Shown here in pieces: positions 1 to 6,313 of a stretch of 11,341 nt of DNA. The translations under genes were made by a program, and so were the position numbers. Under the pieces are notes generated by a model that saw only the letters and a program-made list of their open reading frames with translations, was not told where the DNA came from and did not search any database. Within the stretch, counting starts at the first letter, position 1; every line of letters starts with the position of its first letter. This DNA is from Dialister sp. (GTDB lineage: Bacteria; Bacillota; Negativicutes; Veillonellales; Dialisteraceae), in NCBI GenBank assembly GCA_022722495.1, contig JAIJLI010000037.1:1-11341 (forward strand), read 5' to 3'.

Positions 1-165
1 GCTCTTCCCATTAGCATGGTACAAGAGGGCTTGCGTAAGCGTCTTATTCTTCCGGGCGGTCAGTACCCAGACCATGTACTCCATTCCTTCGCTGGACCAG
101 CTCCGCCCCTGCCGTTTCATGCGCTAGCTGTAGAACCCAAGTGGATTTCTGTGCGATCCTTCGCA
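1..165 (-). pseudogene. C-terminal fragment of a probable ISLre2-family (UPF0236) transposase
   Basis: No complete gene is present. Read on the minus strand from about 165 down to 1, one frame gives CEGSHRNPLGFYS, a TAG stop at 124-126, then RMKRQGRSWSSEGMEYMVWV and a basic tail running off the left edge. The block R-M-K-x-x-x-x-x-W-S-x-E-G-x-x-x-M resembles the conserved C-terminal part of ISLre2-type (UPF0236) transposases, which have an arginine-methionine and a tryptophan-serine-x-x-G at this spacing. This is recalled family knowledge, not a search result. The in-frame TAG, and the lack of a continuing transposase frame beyond about 165 where a hairpin region begins, suggest a decayed remnant. 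The plus strand is also open over 1-168, but its translation resembles nothing I know. The rest of the element, if present, lies left of the window. Confidence 0.45.
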
Positions 166-176
166 TAGAAAAGCAA

Positions 177-232
177 AAACTTTCATGCGAGACTCTTTGC
201 CCATATCCGCAAAAAGTTTCGTATGAAAGTTT
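177..232. terminator. Large imperfect hairpin between the IS fragment and feoB
   Basis: The arms 177-200 and 209-232 are 24 nt each and complementary except for three positions, around an 8-nt loop (ccatatcc). On the plus strand two of the three pair as G-U. The left side is A-rich (aaaagcaaaa) and the right side T-rich (tttgtattt), as in a bidirectional intrinsic terminator. It lies downstream of feoB on the minus strand, so it may end that transcript. It could instead be the end of a mobile element, because it adjoins the transposase fragment. The structure is directly visible; the function is inferred. Confidence 0.5.
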
Positions 233-293
233 GTATTTCCGAGCTATGTAAGGAGAATGTCGACGACACTATGTATAAAAACCCATATGAGAT

Positions 294-314
294 CTGATTC
301 TGCGATTGAATCAG
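294..314 (-). terminator. Small hairpin just after the feoB stop
   Basis: A perfect 7-bp inverted repeat, ctgattc (294-300) and gaatcag (308-314), surrounds a 7-nt loop 22 nt beyond the feoB stop codon. On the minus strand a run of five T follows about ten bases later. That is far for an intrinsic terminator, so it would be a weak one. One arm overlaps the 15-bp tandem duplication at the end of feoB. Confidence 0.35.
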
Positions 315-338
315 CGTTTCCTTAATCAGCGTTTCCTT
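309..338. repeat. 15-bp perfect tandem duplication at the feoB stop codon
   Basis: The unit aatcagcgtttcctt occurs twice in direct succession (309-323 and 324-338). On the coding strand the second unit provides two bases of the feoB stop (TAA, 339-337), and the duplication places a second TAA 15 nt further on. It looks like a recent slippage or recombination event and leaves the protein sequence unchanged. Confidence 0.85.
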
Positions 339-760
339 ATACCACGCCAAAGGCAGACAGCATGAGATGCACAGCGAAGGCGGCGATCCATGCGGCAACA
401 CACTGGAAGGCAATCATCCCCACAGCCCATCCCGTCCCATTCTCCCGCTTGACGGAAGTGATCGCCGCGATGCAGGGCGTATAGAGCAGGCAGAAGGTCA
501 GGAAGGTGAGTGCCATGCCCGGTGTCAGGATCGAAGAGAGAGCTTCCTCCGTCCCGTAGAGGACCGTCAGGGTAGAGACGACACTCTCCTTGGCCATGAA
601 TCCGGAGATGAGCGCCGTAGAAAGCTTCCAGTCTGCAAGACCGAGCGGTGCAAAGAGAGGCGCGACAGCGCCGGCAAGGAAGGCCAGGATACTGCCTTGG
701 GAATCCGCTACCATATTGAGACGGACATCAAAGTTCTGCAGGAACCAGATGATGATGGTG
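337..760 (-). pseudogene. feoB: Displaced C-terminal part of FeoB (after the frameshift)
   Basis: This frame continues the FeoB protein that is interrupted in the upstream frame at 763-761. It begins with TIIIWFLQNFDVRLN at base 759 and runs to TAA at 337-339. It holds the last permease helices, including the family's conserved FMAKESVVSTLTVLYG block and a final hydrophobic helix ending in LMLSAFGVV, so the normal FeoB C-terminus is complete. An ATG exists at 819-817, but the residues from there to 760 are out of frame with FeoB, and no ribosome binding site is apparent. Compared with the usual FeoB pattern (V-I-F-x-x-S/T-x-I-I-W-F-L), about four residues are missing between the last good residue of the upstream frame and this one. 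That fits an 11-nt deletion. Confidence 0.85.
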
Positions 761-2686
761 CACCGTGAATGCACGCTCGAGGAAATCTCTGGCCTTATCC
801 CACATGAGGCGCAGGACATTTTTCATACCGGGCATACGGTAATTCGGAAGCTCCATGACAAAGGGCACCGGTTCCCCTCTGAAAAGAGTACGCTTGAAGA
901 GGAGAGCGGTCAGGATCGCCATGCAGACACCGAAGAGATAAAGCCCGATCATGACGAGCGCCCCATTTCGAGGAAAGAATGCCGCCGTAAAGAAGGCATA
1001 GATCGGCACCTTGGCCGAGCAGCTCATGAAAGGGATGAGCATGATAGTCATGCGGCGATCACGCTCCGAGGGCAGCGTCCGCGTCGCCATGACAGCCGGT
1101 ACGCTGCAGCCAAAGCCGACAAGGAGCGGCACAATGCTGCGTCCGGAGAGGCCCAGCTTTCTGAGCAGCCTATCCATGACGAAGGCGATACGGGCCATAT
1201 AGCCCCCATCTTCCAAAAGAGACAGGAAGAAAAACAGGACGGCGATCACCGGCACGAAGGAAAGGACACTGCCGACACCCTGAAAAATAGCATCCACCAC
1301 CAGCGAGCGGATGGCGGGATTTACTGCCTCTGCCGTGAGCCATGCATCCACCCACTCTGTCACCTGATCGATGCCGTCCGCCAAAGCGTCCTGCAGGAAA
1401 GCGCCGATGACATTAAAGGTGAGGAAGAAGACCAGTCCCATGATCAGGATGAAGATCGGGATGGCGGTGTACTTCCCCGTGAGGATGCGGTCGATCTTCT
1501 GGCTGCGCGCATGCTCTTTGCTTTCCTGGGGCTTCACCACCGTCCGTTCACAGAGACGGCGGATAAAGAGGAAGCGCATATCTGCCATCGCAGCCGCACA
1601 GTCTAGACCGCGCTCTTCTTCAAGCTGTGTGAGAATGTGCCGCAAAAGCTCTTTCTCATTCGCCTCCAGAGCGAGCGCCTGCTCCACGAGAGGATCCCCC
1701 TCGACCAGCTTGGAAGCTGCGAATCTGAGCGGGATGCCAGCCGCTTTCGCATGATCCTCGATGAGATGCATGATGCCATGCAGGGCGCGGTGAAGAGCTC
1801 CATGGTGGTCATTCTTATCGCAGAAATCAGTGATGCCCGGTTTCTCCTGATAGCGTGCGACATGGATCGCATGCTTCACAAGCTCGCCCACCCCCTGATT
1901 TTTGACAGCGGAGATCGGGACGACCGGGATCTGCAAGAGCCGCTCCATCTCATTGATCAGGATGGAGCCTCCATTGTTTTTCATTTCATCCATCATATTG
2001 ATCGCAAGCACCATCGGTATATCAAGCTCCATCAGCTGCATGGTGAGATACAGATTGCGCGTGAGATTCGTCGCATCCACGATATTGATGATCCCCGTCG
2101 GCTTTTGCTTGAGGATAAATTCACGAGAGACGATCTCCTCACTCGTGTACGGAGAAAGAGAATAAATCCCCGGCAGATCCACCACCTCTGCCTCCGGATA
2201 GCCACGGATCACGCCCGTCTTCTGATCCACCGTGACCCCGGGGAAATTGCCGACATGTTGGTTGGAGCCGGTCAGCTGGTTGAAGAGCGTCGTCTTGCCG
2301 CAGTTCTGATTGCCGACGAGCGCAAAAGTCAGTCTGCCTTCGATCGGCTTTACATCCGAGTACTCTGACTCCTCATGATACTTGCCGGGCTCACCGAGAC
2401 CGGGGTGAAGATACGTGGATGTTTCCACTCGCAGGTGCTTTCTATCTTTCACCGCTGCCTCATGCGCATTCGTCACTTCGATCTTTTGCGCATCGTCTTT
2501 TCGGAGCGTCAGCTCATAGCCCTGCACCATGATCTCCATGGGATCGCCCAAAGGCGCAAAGCGCACCAGTGTCACCTCTTCTCCCGGAATGAGGCCCATG
2601 TCCAGAAAATGCTGTCTAAGCGCGCCCTCTCCGCCGACGGTCGTGAGCGTGGCCGACTGACCTATTTGTAATTCGTCAAGTGTCAT
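728..2686 (-). CDS. feoB: Ferrous iron transporter, FeoA-FeoB fusion, truncated by frameshift
   Basis: FeoB imports Fe(II) across the cytoplasmic membrane through a GTPase-linked permease. Residues 1-72 form a FeoA-like SH3 domain, fused here to FeoB. The G domain follows: G1 GNQNCGKT (125-132), G3 DLPG (170-173), G4 NMMD (230-233), G5 SAV (259-261). The membrane part starts near residue 405 and holds the first gate core with GFGCSVPAVMATRTL (524-538) and the second with MSCSAKVP (554-561). Family sequence stops at Val642 (763-761); ten unrelated residues, including four histidines, follow before a TGA at 728. The rest of FeoB lies in another frame at 337-760. The start is supported by AAGGAG about ten bases upstream. 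Losing the last helices should inactivate the transporter unless the shift is a sequencing or assembly error. No clear Fur box is seen upstream. It lies downstream of ftsH but is separated from it by a terminator. Confidence 0.93.
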   Translation of the reverse strand: MTLDELQIGQSATLTTVGGEGALRQHFLDMGLIPGEEVTLVRFAPLGDPMEIMVQGYELTLRKDDAQKIEVTNAHEAAVKDRKHLRVETSTYLHPGLGEPGKYHEESEYSDVKPIEGRLTFALVGNQNCGKTTLFNQLTGSNQHVGNFPGVTVDQKTGVIRGYPEAEVVDLPGIYSLSPYTSEEIVSREFILKQKPTGIINIVDATNLTRNLYLTMQLMELDIPMVLAINMMDEMKNNGGSILINEMERLLQIPVVPISAVKNQGVGELVKHAIHVARYQEKPGITDFCDKNDHHGALHRALHGIMHLIEDHAKAAGIPLRFAASKLVEGDPLVEQALALEANEKELLRHILTQLEEERGLDCAAAMADMRFLFIRRLCERTVVKPQESKEHARSQKIDRILTGKYTAIPIFILIMGLVFFLTFNVIGAFLQDALADGIDQVTEWVDAWLTAEAVNPAIRSLVVDAIFQGVGSVLSFVPVIAVLFFFLSLLEDGGYMARIAFVMDRLLRKLGLSGRSIVPLLVGFGCSVPAVMATRTLPSERDRRMTIMLIPFMSCSAKVPIYAFFTAAFFPRNGALVMIGLYLFGVCMAILTALLFKRTLFRGEPVPFVMELPNYRMPGMKNVLRLMWDKARDFLERAFTVHHHHLVPAEL

Positions 2687-2837
2687 TGTACAGAATCTCC
2701 TTGTAGAAAGAGTTATAGAAAAGGGGGAGTAATAGGTTCAGAAGAGTAGTTTAACAGGGCTGCTCTCATCAGTCACCAGTCGCCCCTATGTTACCACGTT
2801 TTTCATCTCACGTTCGTAAAACGTTCTCAAAATTTTG
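2687..2837. other. feoB leader region
   Basis: This non-coding stretch lies between the ftsH terminator and feoB. It must hold the feoB promoter, but no minus-strand pair of -35 and -10 boxes with good spacing stands out; TATAAC near 2715 has no convincing -35. Two heptamers of the intergenic repeat type (CAGTCAC, CAGTCGC at 2770-2783) are present. A short inverted repeat, acgtt with aacgt, lies near 2810-2824. No recognised metal-regulator operator is visible. Confidence 0.5.
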
Positions 2838-2877
2838 CAAAAATCAAAAGAAAACACCCCCGCAATGCGGAGGCGTT
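2838..2877 (-). terminator. Intrinsic terminator of ftsH
   Basis: On the minus strand the arms at 2877-2867 and 2863-2853 form an 11-bp stem with a 3-nt loop (att). Two of the pairs are G-U, so the hairpin is better on the minus than on the plus strand. A T-rich tail, TTTTCTTTTGATTTT, follows at once. It lies 19 nt after the ftsH stop and separates ftsH from feoB. Confidence 0.9.
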
Positions 2878-2895
2878 CTGTCAAGCTCTATCGTA

Positions 2896-4791
2896 TTATT
2901 CGCTATAGAGGGAAGGAGCCGGTCCTTCATCTTTTGGCATCGGCGGAAGCGGAGACTCTTCGTCTTCTTCCTTCTTCGGTTCTTCTCCCGGTGCATAGAG
3001 GGAGTGATACTTGAAGAGGTTTTCCACCTGCTTATGATCGATGGTTTCCACCTCGAGGAGTGCCTGCGCCATGGCTTCCAGGACAGGCATATTGTCCGTC
3101 AGCGTCTGCATGGTATCATTGTACGCTTCATCGAGGTACTTGTGCATTTCTTCATCGATAATGGTGGCTACAGTCTCGCCGTAGTTTCTTTCCGAACCGA
3201 GCTGCTTGCCGAGGAAGATCTGTTCCTGATGTTCTCCGAAGATCATCGGTCCCAGTCGATCGCTCATGCCCCATTCCATGATCATCTTGCGGAGGATCCC
3301 GGTCACCTGCTGCAGGTCACCGGACGCACCGCTGGAGATCTCATTGAAAATGATCTTTTCCGCACAACGGCCGCCGAGAGCGACACGCAGCTGGGCAAGG
3401 AGATGCGACTTCGTGATGAAGGAGCGCTCTTCATGCGGGAGCATCATGGTATAGCCGCCCGCCTGTCCGCGCGGAATGATGGTGACTTTATGCACCGGAT
3501 CCGCATCCTTCAGCAGGGTCGCCATGATGGCATGGCCGGATTCATGGTACGCGGTGATCCTTCTTTCCTCATCGCTCACCTTATGGCTCTTTCTTTCCGG
3601 TCCGTAGCTGACTTTTTCGCTGGCCTCTTCCAGATCGGCCATGGAGATCGTCTTTCTGTTCTGACGGGCAGCCAGAAGGGCTGCTTCATTCAGCATGTTC
3701 GCAAGATCGGCCCCTGTGAAGCCCGGGACTTTCTTGGCAATGGTATTGAGATCGACATCCGGTTCCAGCGGTTTGTTCTTCGCATGGACACGCAGGATCG
3801 CAAGACGGCCTCTGAGGTCAGGACGGCCGACGACGACGCGGCGGTCGAAACGACCCGGACGCAGCAACGCCGGATCGAGGATATCCGGACGGTTCGTCGC
3901 AGCGATGGTGATGATGCCTTCGTTCGAGCCGAAGCCATCCATCTCGACCAAGAGCTGGTTCAGCGTCTGTTCTCTTTCGTCATGCCCGCCGCCGAGGCCG
4001 CTGCCTCTCTGACGACCTACCGCATCGATTTCATCGATGAAGACGATGCATGGTGCATTCTTCTTCGCCTGAGCAAAGAGGTCACGGACACGGGAAGCAC
4101 CGACACCGACAAACATTTCTACAAAGTCAGAGCCGGAGATGGAGAAGAATGGCACTTTCGCTTCACCGGCCACTGCTTTGGCGAGCAGGGTCTTACCTGT
4201 CCCTGGCGGGCCGACAAGGAGCACGCCCTTCGGGATCTTCGCACCGATCGCCGTATAGCGGCCCGGATTTTTCAGAAAATCCACCACTTCGGAAAGCTCT
4301 TCCTTCGCTTCGTCTTCCCCTGCGACATCAGAGAAATTCACATGGACCTGGCCTTCGGCGGTCATCTTCGCTCTGGACTTGCCAAAGCTCATGACACGTC
4401 CGCCGCCGCCCTGTGTCTGGTTCATGATCCAGAACCACACGCCGACCAAAATGATGATCGGAAGCAGCGAAGAGAGCAGATTCATCCACCAGGACGGCTG
4501 TTCCGGCGGTTTTGCAGTGATGATGACGCCCCCCTCCGAAAGCTTCGGCAGAAGCTGCGCGTCATTGTCCGGTGCATAGGTAGCAAACTCGCTGCCGTCT
4601 TTCAGCTTACCGCTGATGGAATTGTTCGTCATCGTCACGGAGTCGACATTCTTCTTCTCGACCTGCGAAATGAAATCGCTGTAGGTGATTTCCGAGTGTT
4701 TTTCCTGAGGATGAACAAAGGTATTGAATATGGAGACCGCTATAATGATCAGAAGCACATAGAGGGCCACATTCTTTACAAATTTATTCAA
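2896..4791 (-). CDS. ftsH: ATP-dependent zinc metalloprotease FtsH
   Basis: FtsH is a membrane-anchored AAA+ protease that unfolds and degrades misassembled membrane proteins and some short-lived cytosolic regulators. The 631 residues are full length. A first membrane helix lies at about 6-24, an extracytoplasmic domain at 30-100 and a second helix at about 105-123. The AAA module carries Walker A GPPGTGK (194-200), Walker B IVFIDE (249-254) and the second region of homology near 300-320. The peptidase motif is HESGH (416-420; the middle residue is Ser where many homologues have Ala), and the likely third zinc ligand is Asp492 in [10 protein letters not shown]. The C-terminus is acidic and proline-rich. 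The start has a strong ribosome binding site (AAGGAGG). It lies after hpt as in the Firmicutes divIC-tilS-hpt-ftsH cluster, but has its own promoter and terminator here. Confidence 0.98.
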   Translation of the reverse strand: MNKFVKNVALYVLLIIIAVSIFNTFVHPQEKHSEITYSDFISQVEKKNVDSVTMTNNSISGKLKDGSEFATYAPDNDAQLLPKLSEGGVIITAKPPEQPSWWMNLLSSLLPIIILVGVWFWIMNQTQGGGGRVMSFGKSRAKMTAEGQVHVNFSDVAGEDEAKEELSEVVDFLKNPGRYTAIGAKIPKGVLLVGPPGTGKTLLAKAVAGEAKVPFFSISGSDFVEMFVGVGASRVRDLFAQAKKNAPCIVFIDEIDAVGRQRGSGLGGGHDEREQTLNQLLVEMDGFGSNEGIITIAATNRPDILDPALLRPGRFDRRVVVGRPDLRGRLAILRVHAKNKPLEPDVDLNTIAKKVPGFTGADLANMLNEAALLAARQNRKTISMADLEEASEKVSYGPERKSHKVSDEERRITAYHESGHAIMATLLKDADPVHKVTIIPRGQAGGYTMMLPHEERSFITKSHLLAQLRVALGGRCAEKIIFNEISSGASGDLQQVTGILRKMIMEWGMSDRLGPMIFGEHQEQIFLGKQLGSERNYGETVATIIDEEMHKYLDEAYNDTMQTLTDNMPVLEAMAQALLEVETIDHKQVENLFKYHSLYAPGEEPKKEEDEESPLPPMPKDEGPAPSLYSE

Positions 4792-4885
4792 TATTTTCCT
4801 CCTTCTCTATATTTCCTGTGAAATATAAACGACCCATTCAATAGGTTTTTTCACCCCATAGATTGATAGTTCTGAATAATATCTA

Positions 4886-4915
4886 ATTTTAGCATATAAG
4901 TATATGGAAAGGCAA
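4886..4915 (-). promoter_or_regulatory. Probable SigA-type promoter of ftsH
   Basis: On the minus strand the -35 box TTGCCT (4915-4910) and -10 box TAAAAT (4891-4886) are 18 nt apart. The -10 is preceded by TGC, an extended -10 motif. It lies about 95 nt upstream of the ftsH start codon, in an AT-rich stretch between the repeat block and the gene. Confidence 0.65.
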
Positions 4916-4925
4916 CAAAGAAAAG

Positions 4926-4960
4926 AAGGTTCAAGGTTCAAGGTTCAGGGTTCGGGGTTC
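4926..4960. repeat. Heptamer array AAGGTTC, five units
   Basis: Five consecutive 7-bp units read AAGGTTC, AAGGTTC, AAGGTTC, AGGGTTC and GGGGTTC. Related GGTTCA-type runs occur upstream of hpt (about 5917-5952) and upstream of the carboxypeptidase gene (about 11026-11041). The array sits directly left of repeat copy A. Confidence 0.85.
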
Positions 4961-5277
4961 AGGGGTGCAGTGGCGGCTTCGCCGTTTGATATAAATAGCC
5001 TTCCCCTCGAGGGGAAGGTGCCCCGAAGGGGCGGATAGGGCACTGGCGGTATGAAAGAGAGTGAGGAAATGCGTCTCTAGCAGGCGATTTACGGCAACCC
5101 CCGAGCGCTGACTCTTGTAAACGGCGATACCCGAAAGTAGTATTCAAGTCACCTGTCACGTGGGAATCCTAATCCCCAATCCCTAATCCCTAGCCACTAA
5201 TCCCTAGCTACCAGTCACCAGTCACTAGTCACCAGTCACTCGAGACTCCTAATCCCTAGCTGCCAGTCACCGGTCAC
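4961..5277 (+). repeat. Intergenic mosaic repeat, copy A (interrupted)
   Basis: The copy starts with the GC hairpin CGGC-TTC-GCCG (4974-4984) and an AT-rich ATATAAATAG. It is then interrupted by about 120 nt (4999 to about 5118) and resumes at about 5117-5159 with the block cgatacccgaaagtagtat plus tcaagtcac. Heptamers follow: CCTAATC types at 5168-5194, four CAGTCAC/TAGTCAC units at 5212-5239, then CCTAATC, CAGTCAC (5264-5270) and CGGTCAC (5271-5277). The last unit contains the hpt stop codon (TGA, 5276-5274). The 7-bp inverted repeat GCCGTTT (4981-4987) and AAACGGC (5119-5125) brackets the insert. No gene is seen in this gap. Confidence 0.8.
4999..5032. repeat. Paired palindromes inserted in repeat copy A
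   Basis: Bases 4999-5018 form a perfect 20-nt palindrome (CCTTCCCC, central TCGA, GGGGAAGG). It is followed directly by a second hairpin, GCCCC-GAA-GGGGC (5020-5032). The pair looks like a REP-type element and sits exactly where copy A departs from the other copies, so it may be part of an independent insertion. Confidence 0.75.
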
Positions 5278-5825
5278 GCCTTCGTATAGACTTTATGATC
5301 CAGTACGCAGACGTCAGGGAGATTTCTGTATTTTTCTGCATAGTCACAGCCATAGCCGACGATGAATTCATCCGGAATTTCAAAACCGACATACTTCACA
5401 TATACATCCGCTTCGCGGCGTTCCTTCTTATTGAGACAGATGGCAAGCTCCACCGAAGCCGCGCCTCTTTCCTTCAGGAGCGGCACGAGATTGGACATGG
5501 TGATGCCGGTGTCGATGATATCCTCGACCACGATGACATGCTTACCGCGGATGTCCTTGTCAAGGTCTTTCTTGATCTTGACATGCCCGCTCGATACGGT
5601 GCTGTTGCCATAGCTCGACACGCACATGGTATCGAGCGTGACCGGCAGATCGATCGAGCGCATCAGGTCGCAGAGGAAAGGCATCGCCCCTTTCAGAATG
5701 CCGACAAGTACGACATCCTTTCCTTCGTAGTCCTTTGTGATCTGAGCGCCGAGCTCTTTCACTTTCGCTGCGATCTGCTCTTTCGTCACAAGTACGGTTT
5801 TGATGTCTTTCGATAAATTTTCCAT
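5274..5825 (-). CDS. hpt: Hypoxanthine phosphoribosyltransferase
   Basis: This cytosolic purine-salvage enzyme converts hypoxanthine (and usually guanine) plus PRPP to IMP or GMP. The 183 residues match the usual bacterial length. The PRPP-binding loop is VIVVEDIIDTGIT (98-110) with the Glu-Asp pair at 101-102; the flexible-loop region around CVSSYGNST (68-76) and the base-site residues near VGFEIPDEFIVGYGCDY (146-162) are typical. An AGGAG lies seven bases before the ATG. It stands between tilS and ftsH as in many Firmicutes. Oddly, the stop codon lies inside a 7-bp unit of the downstream repeat array, so the repeat reaches the very end of the coding sequence without changing the protein's normal C-terminus. 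No good promoter was found upstream, where repeats begin within about 50 nt. Confidence 0.97.
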   Translation of the reverse strand: MENLSKDIKTVLVTKEQIAAKVKELGAQITKDYEGKDVVLVGILKGAMPFLCDLMRSIDLPVTLDTMCVSSYGNSTVSSGHVKIKKDLDKDIRGKHVIVVEDIIDTGITMSNLVPLLKERGAASVELAICLNKKERREADVYVKYVGFEIPDEFIVGYGCDYAEKYRNLPDVCVLDHKVYTKA

Positions 5826-5869
5826 GATATTCTCCTGTCAATGAAATGTGAAGTAAAAAGTATAAATCG

Positions 5870-6035
5870 AGGTTAGCCCATGGGGCGTATCGCCCTTTGA
5901 TTGCGTGCGAAAGAGGTTCAGCGGGTTCTATGGGTTCAAGAGGTTCAAAAAGGGGTGGTGCGGCGCATAAAAAATCAAAAGCGCCGCGGAGCTTTTGAAT
6001 ATGCGGTATTCACGAAAGGCGGGAGACCTGTGAAC
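5870..6035 (+). repeat. Intergenic mosaic repeat, copy E (degenerate tail)
   Basis: It opens with a lead block (ggttagcccatggggcgta, then TTGATTG near 5897) that matches copy D (near 11040-11081) and copy B read on the minus strand. A run of GGTTC-type heptamers follows (about 5917-5952), then GGTGGTG and a GC hairpin: GCGGCGC (5960-5966), a 14-nt AT-rich loop, GCGCCGC (5981-5987). The part after the hairpin only weakly resembles the tail of the other copies (tatgcggtattcacgaaagg). Inverted GAACCTT units at about 6017-6038 mirror the GGTTC run. No gene is visible in 5826-6313. Confidence 0.7.
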
Positions 6036-6229
6036 CTTTGGAACCTTCCGTCGGATGATTCCTCGCATTGCATGAAAATGCAAGAGCAAAATCAAACAAC
6101 GATTTAATCAGTATTTTCCCAGGGATTAGGAGCCTCGAGTGACTGGTGGCGCGTGACTGGATACCACCTTCTGGCATCGCCACCATCTATACTCTGCGGC
6201 GCTTCTATCTTTTTATGCGCCGCACCACC
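5954..6229. repeat. 38-bp inverted repeat formed by copies E and B
   Basis: The arms 5954-5991 and 6192-6229 are 38 nt each, match in 33 positions when one is reversed and complemented, and are 200 nt apart. Each arm is also a hairpin (7-8 bp stem, 14-nt loop). Between them lies no ORF of note; a perfect 6-bp hairpin with a GAAA loop (6068-6083) is present. The arrangement follows from two copies of one repeat in opposite orientation, but it could be the ends of a small non-autonomous element. Confidence 0.75.
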
Positions 6230-6307
6230 ATTTCGCATTTCTCATTTCTAATTTCTCATTCAAGCGAGGCTTTCAAACGCAATCAAGGGACGGCACTCCT
6301 AATCCCT
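6121..6307 (-). repeat. Intergenic mosaic repeat, copy B (inverted), with 12-bp terminal inverted repeats
   Basis: Read on the minus strand from 6296, it follows copy D through the lead block GTGCCGTCC..TTGATTG, the AATGAGAAATTAG stretch, GGTGG, the GC hairpin, AGTATAGATGGCGATGCCAGAA, and the CAGTCAC-type heptamers (6159-6139). The two ends, AGGGATTAGGAG (6121-6132) and its exact complement (6296-6307), form 12-bp terminal inverted repeats. The next heptamer, TAGTCAC (6307-6313), touches the tilS stop codon (6316-6314). No target-site duplication was recognised. Confidence 0.75.
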
Positions 6308-6313
6308 AGTCAC

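Noticed and set aside
118..126. Readthrough or special coding of the TAG in the transposase fragment
   Set aside because: No sign of a recoding element. The frame beyond the conserved block is not otherwise transposase-like, so decay is simpler.
1..168. Plus-strand open frame at the left edge
   Set aside because: Its translation shows no family resemblance, whereas the minus strand shows the transposase-like block.
728..763. Programmed frameshift in feoB
   Set aside because: No slippery heptamer or downstream structure is evident, and about four family residues are missing, so a shift alone would not restore the normal protein.
590..1606. 338-residue plus-strand open frame opposite feoB
   Set aside because: Shadow of feoB; composition rich in His, Arg and Asp as expected for antisense, with no ribosome binding site or domain.
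2687..2837. Fur or other metal-regulator box upstream of feoB
   Set aside because: The only inverted repeat found (near 2810-2824) is 5 bp and unlike a Fur box. Regulation cannot be read from the sequence.
2788..4821. 677-residue open frame on the plus strand opposite ftsH
   Set aside because: It is the antisense of a complete, well-conserved ftsH; its translation has no recognisable domain and its openness follows from the codon use of the real gene.
5826..6313. Small protein genes in the hpt-tilS gap
   Set aside because: Open frames are short and lie within repeats and hairpins; none has a convincing ribosome binding site or recognisable product.
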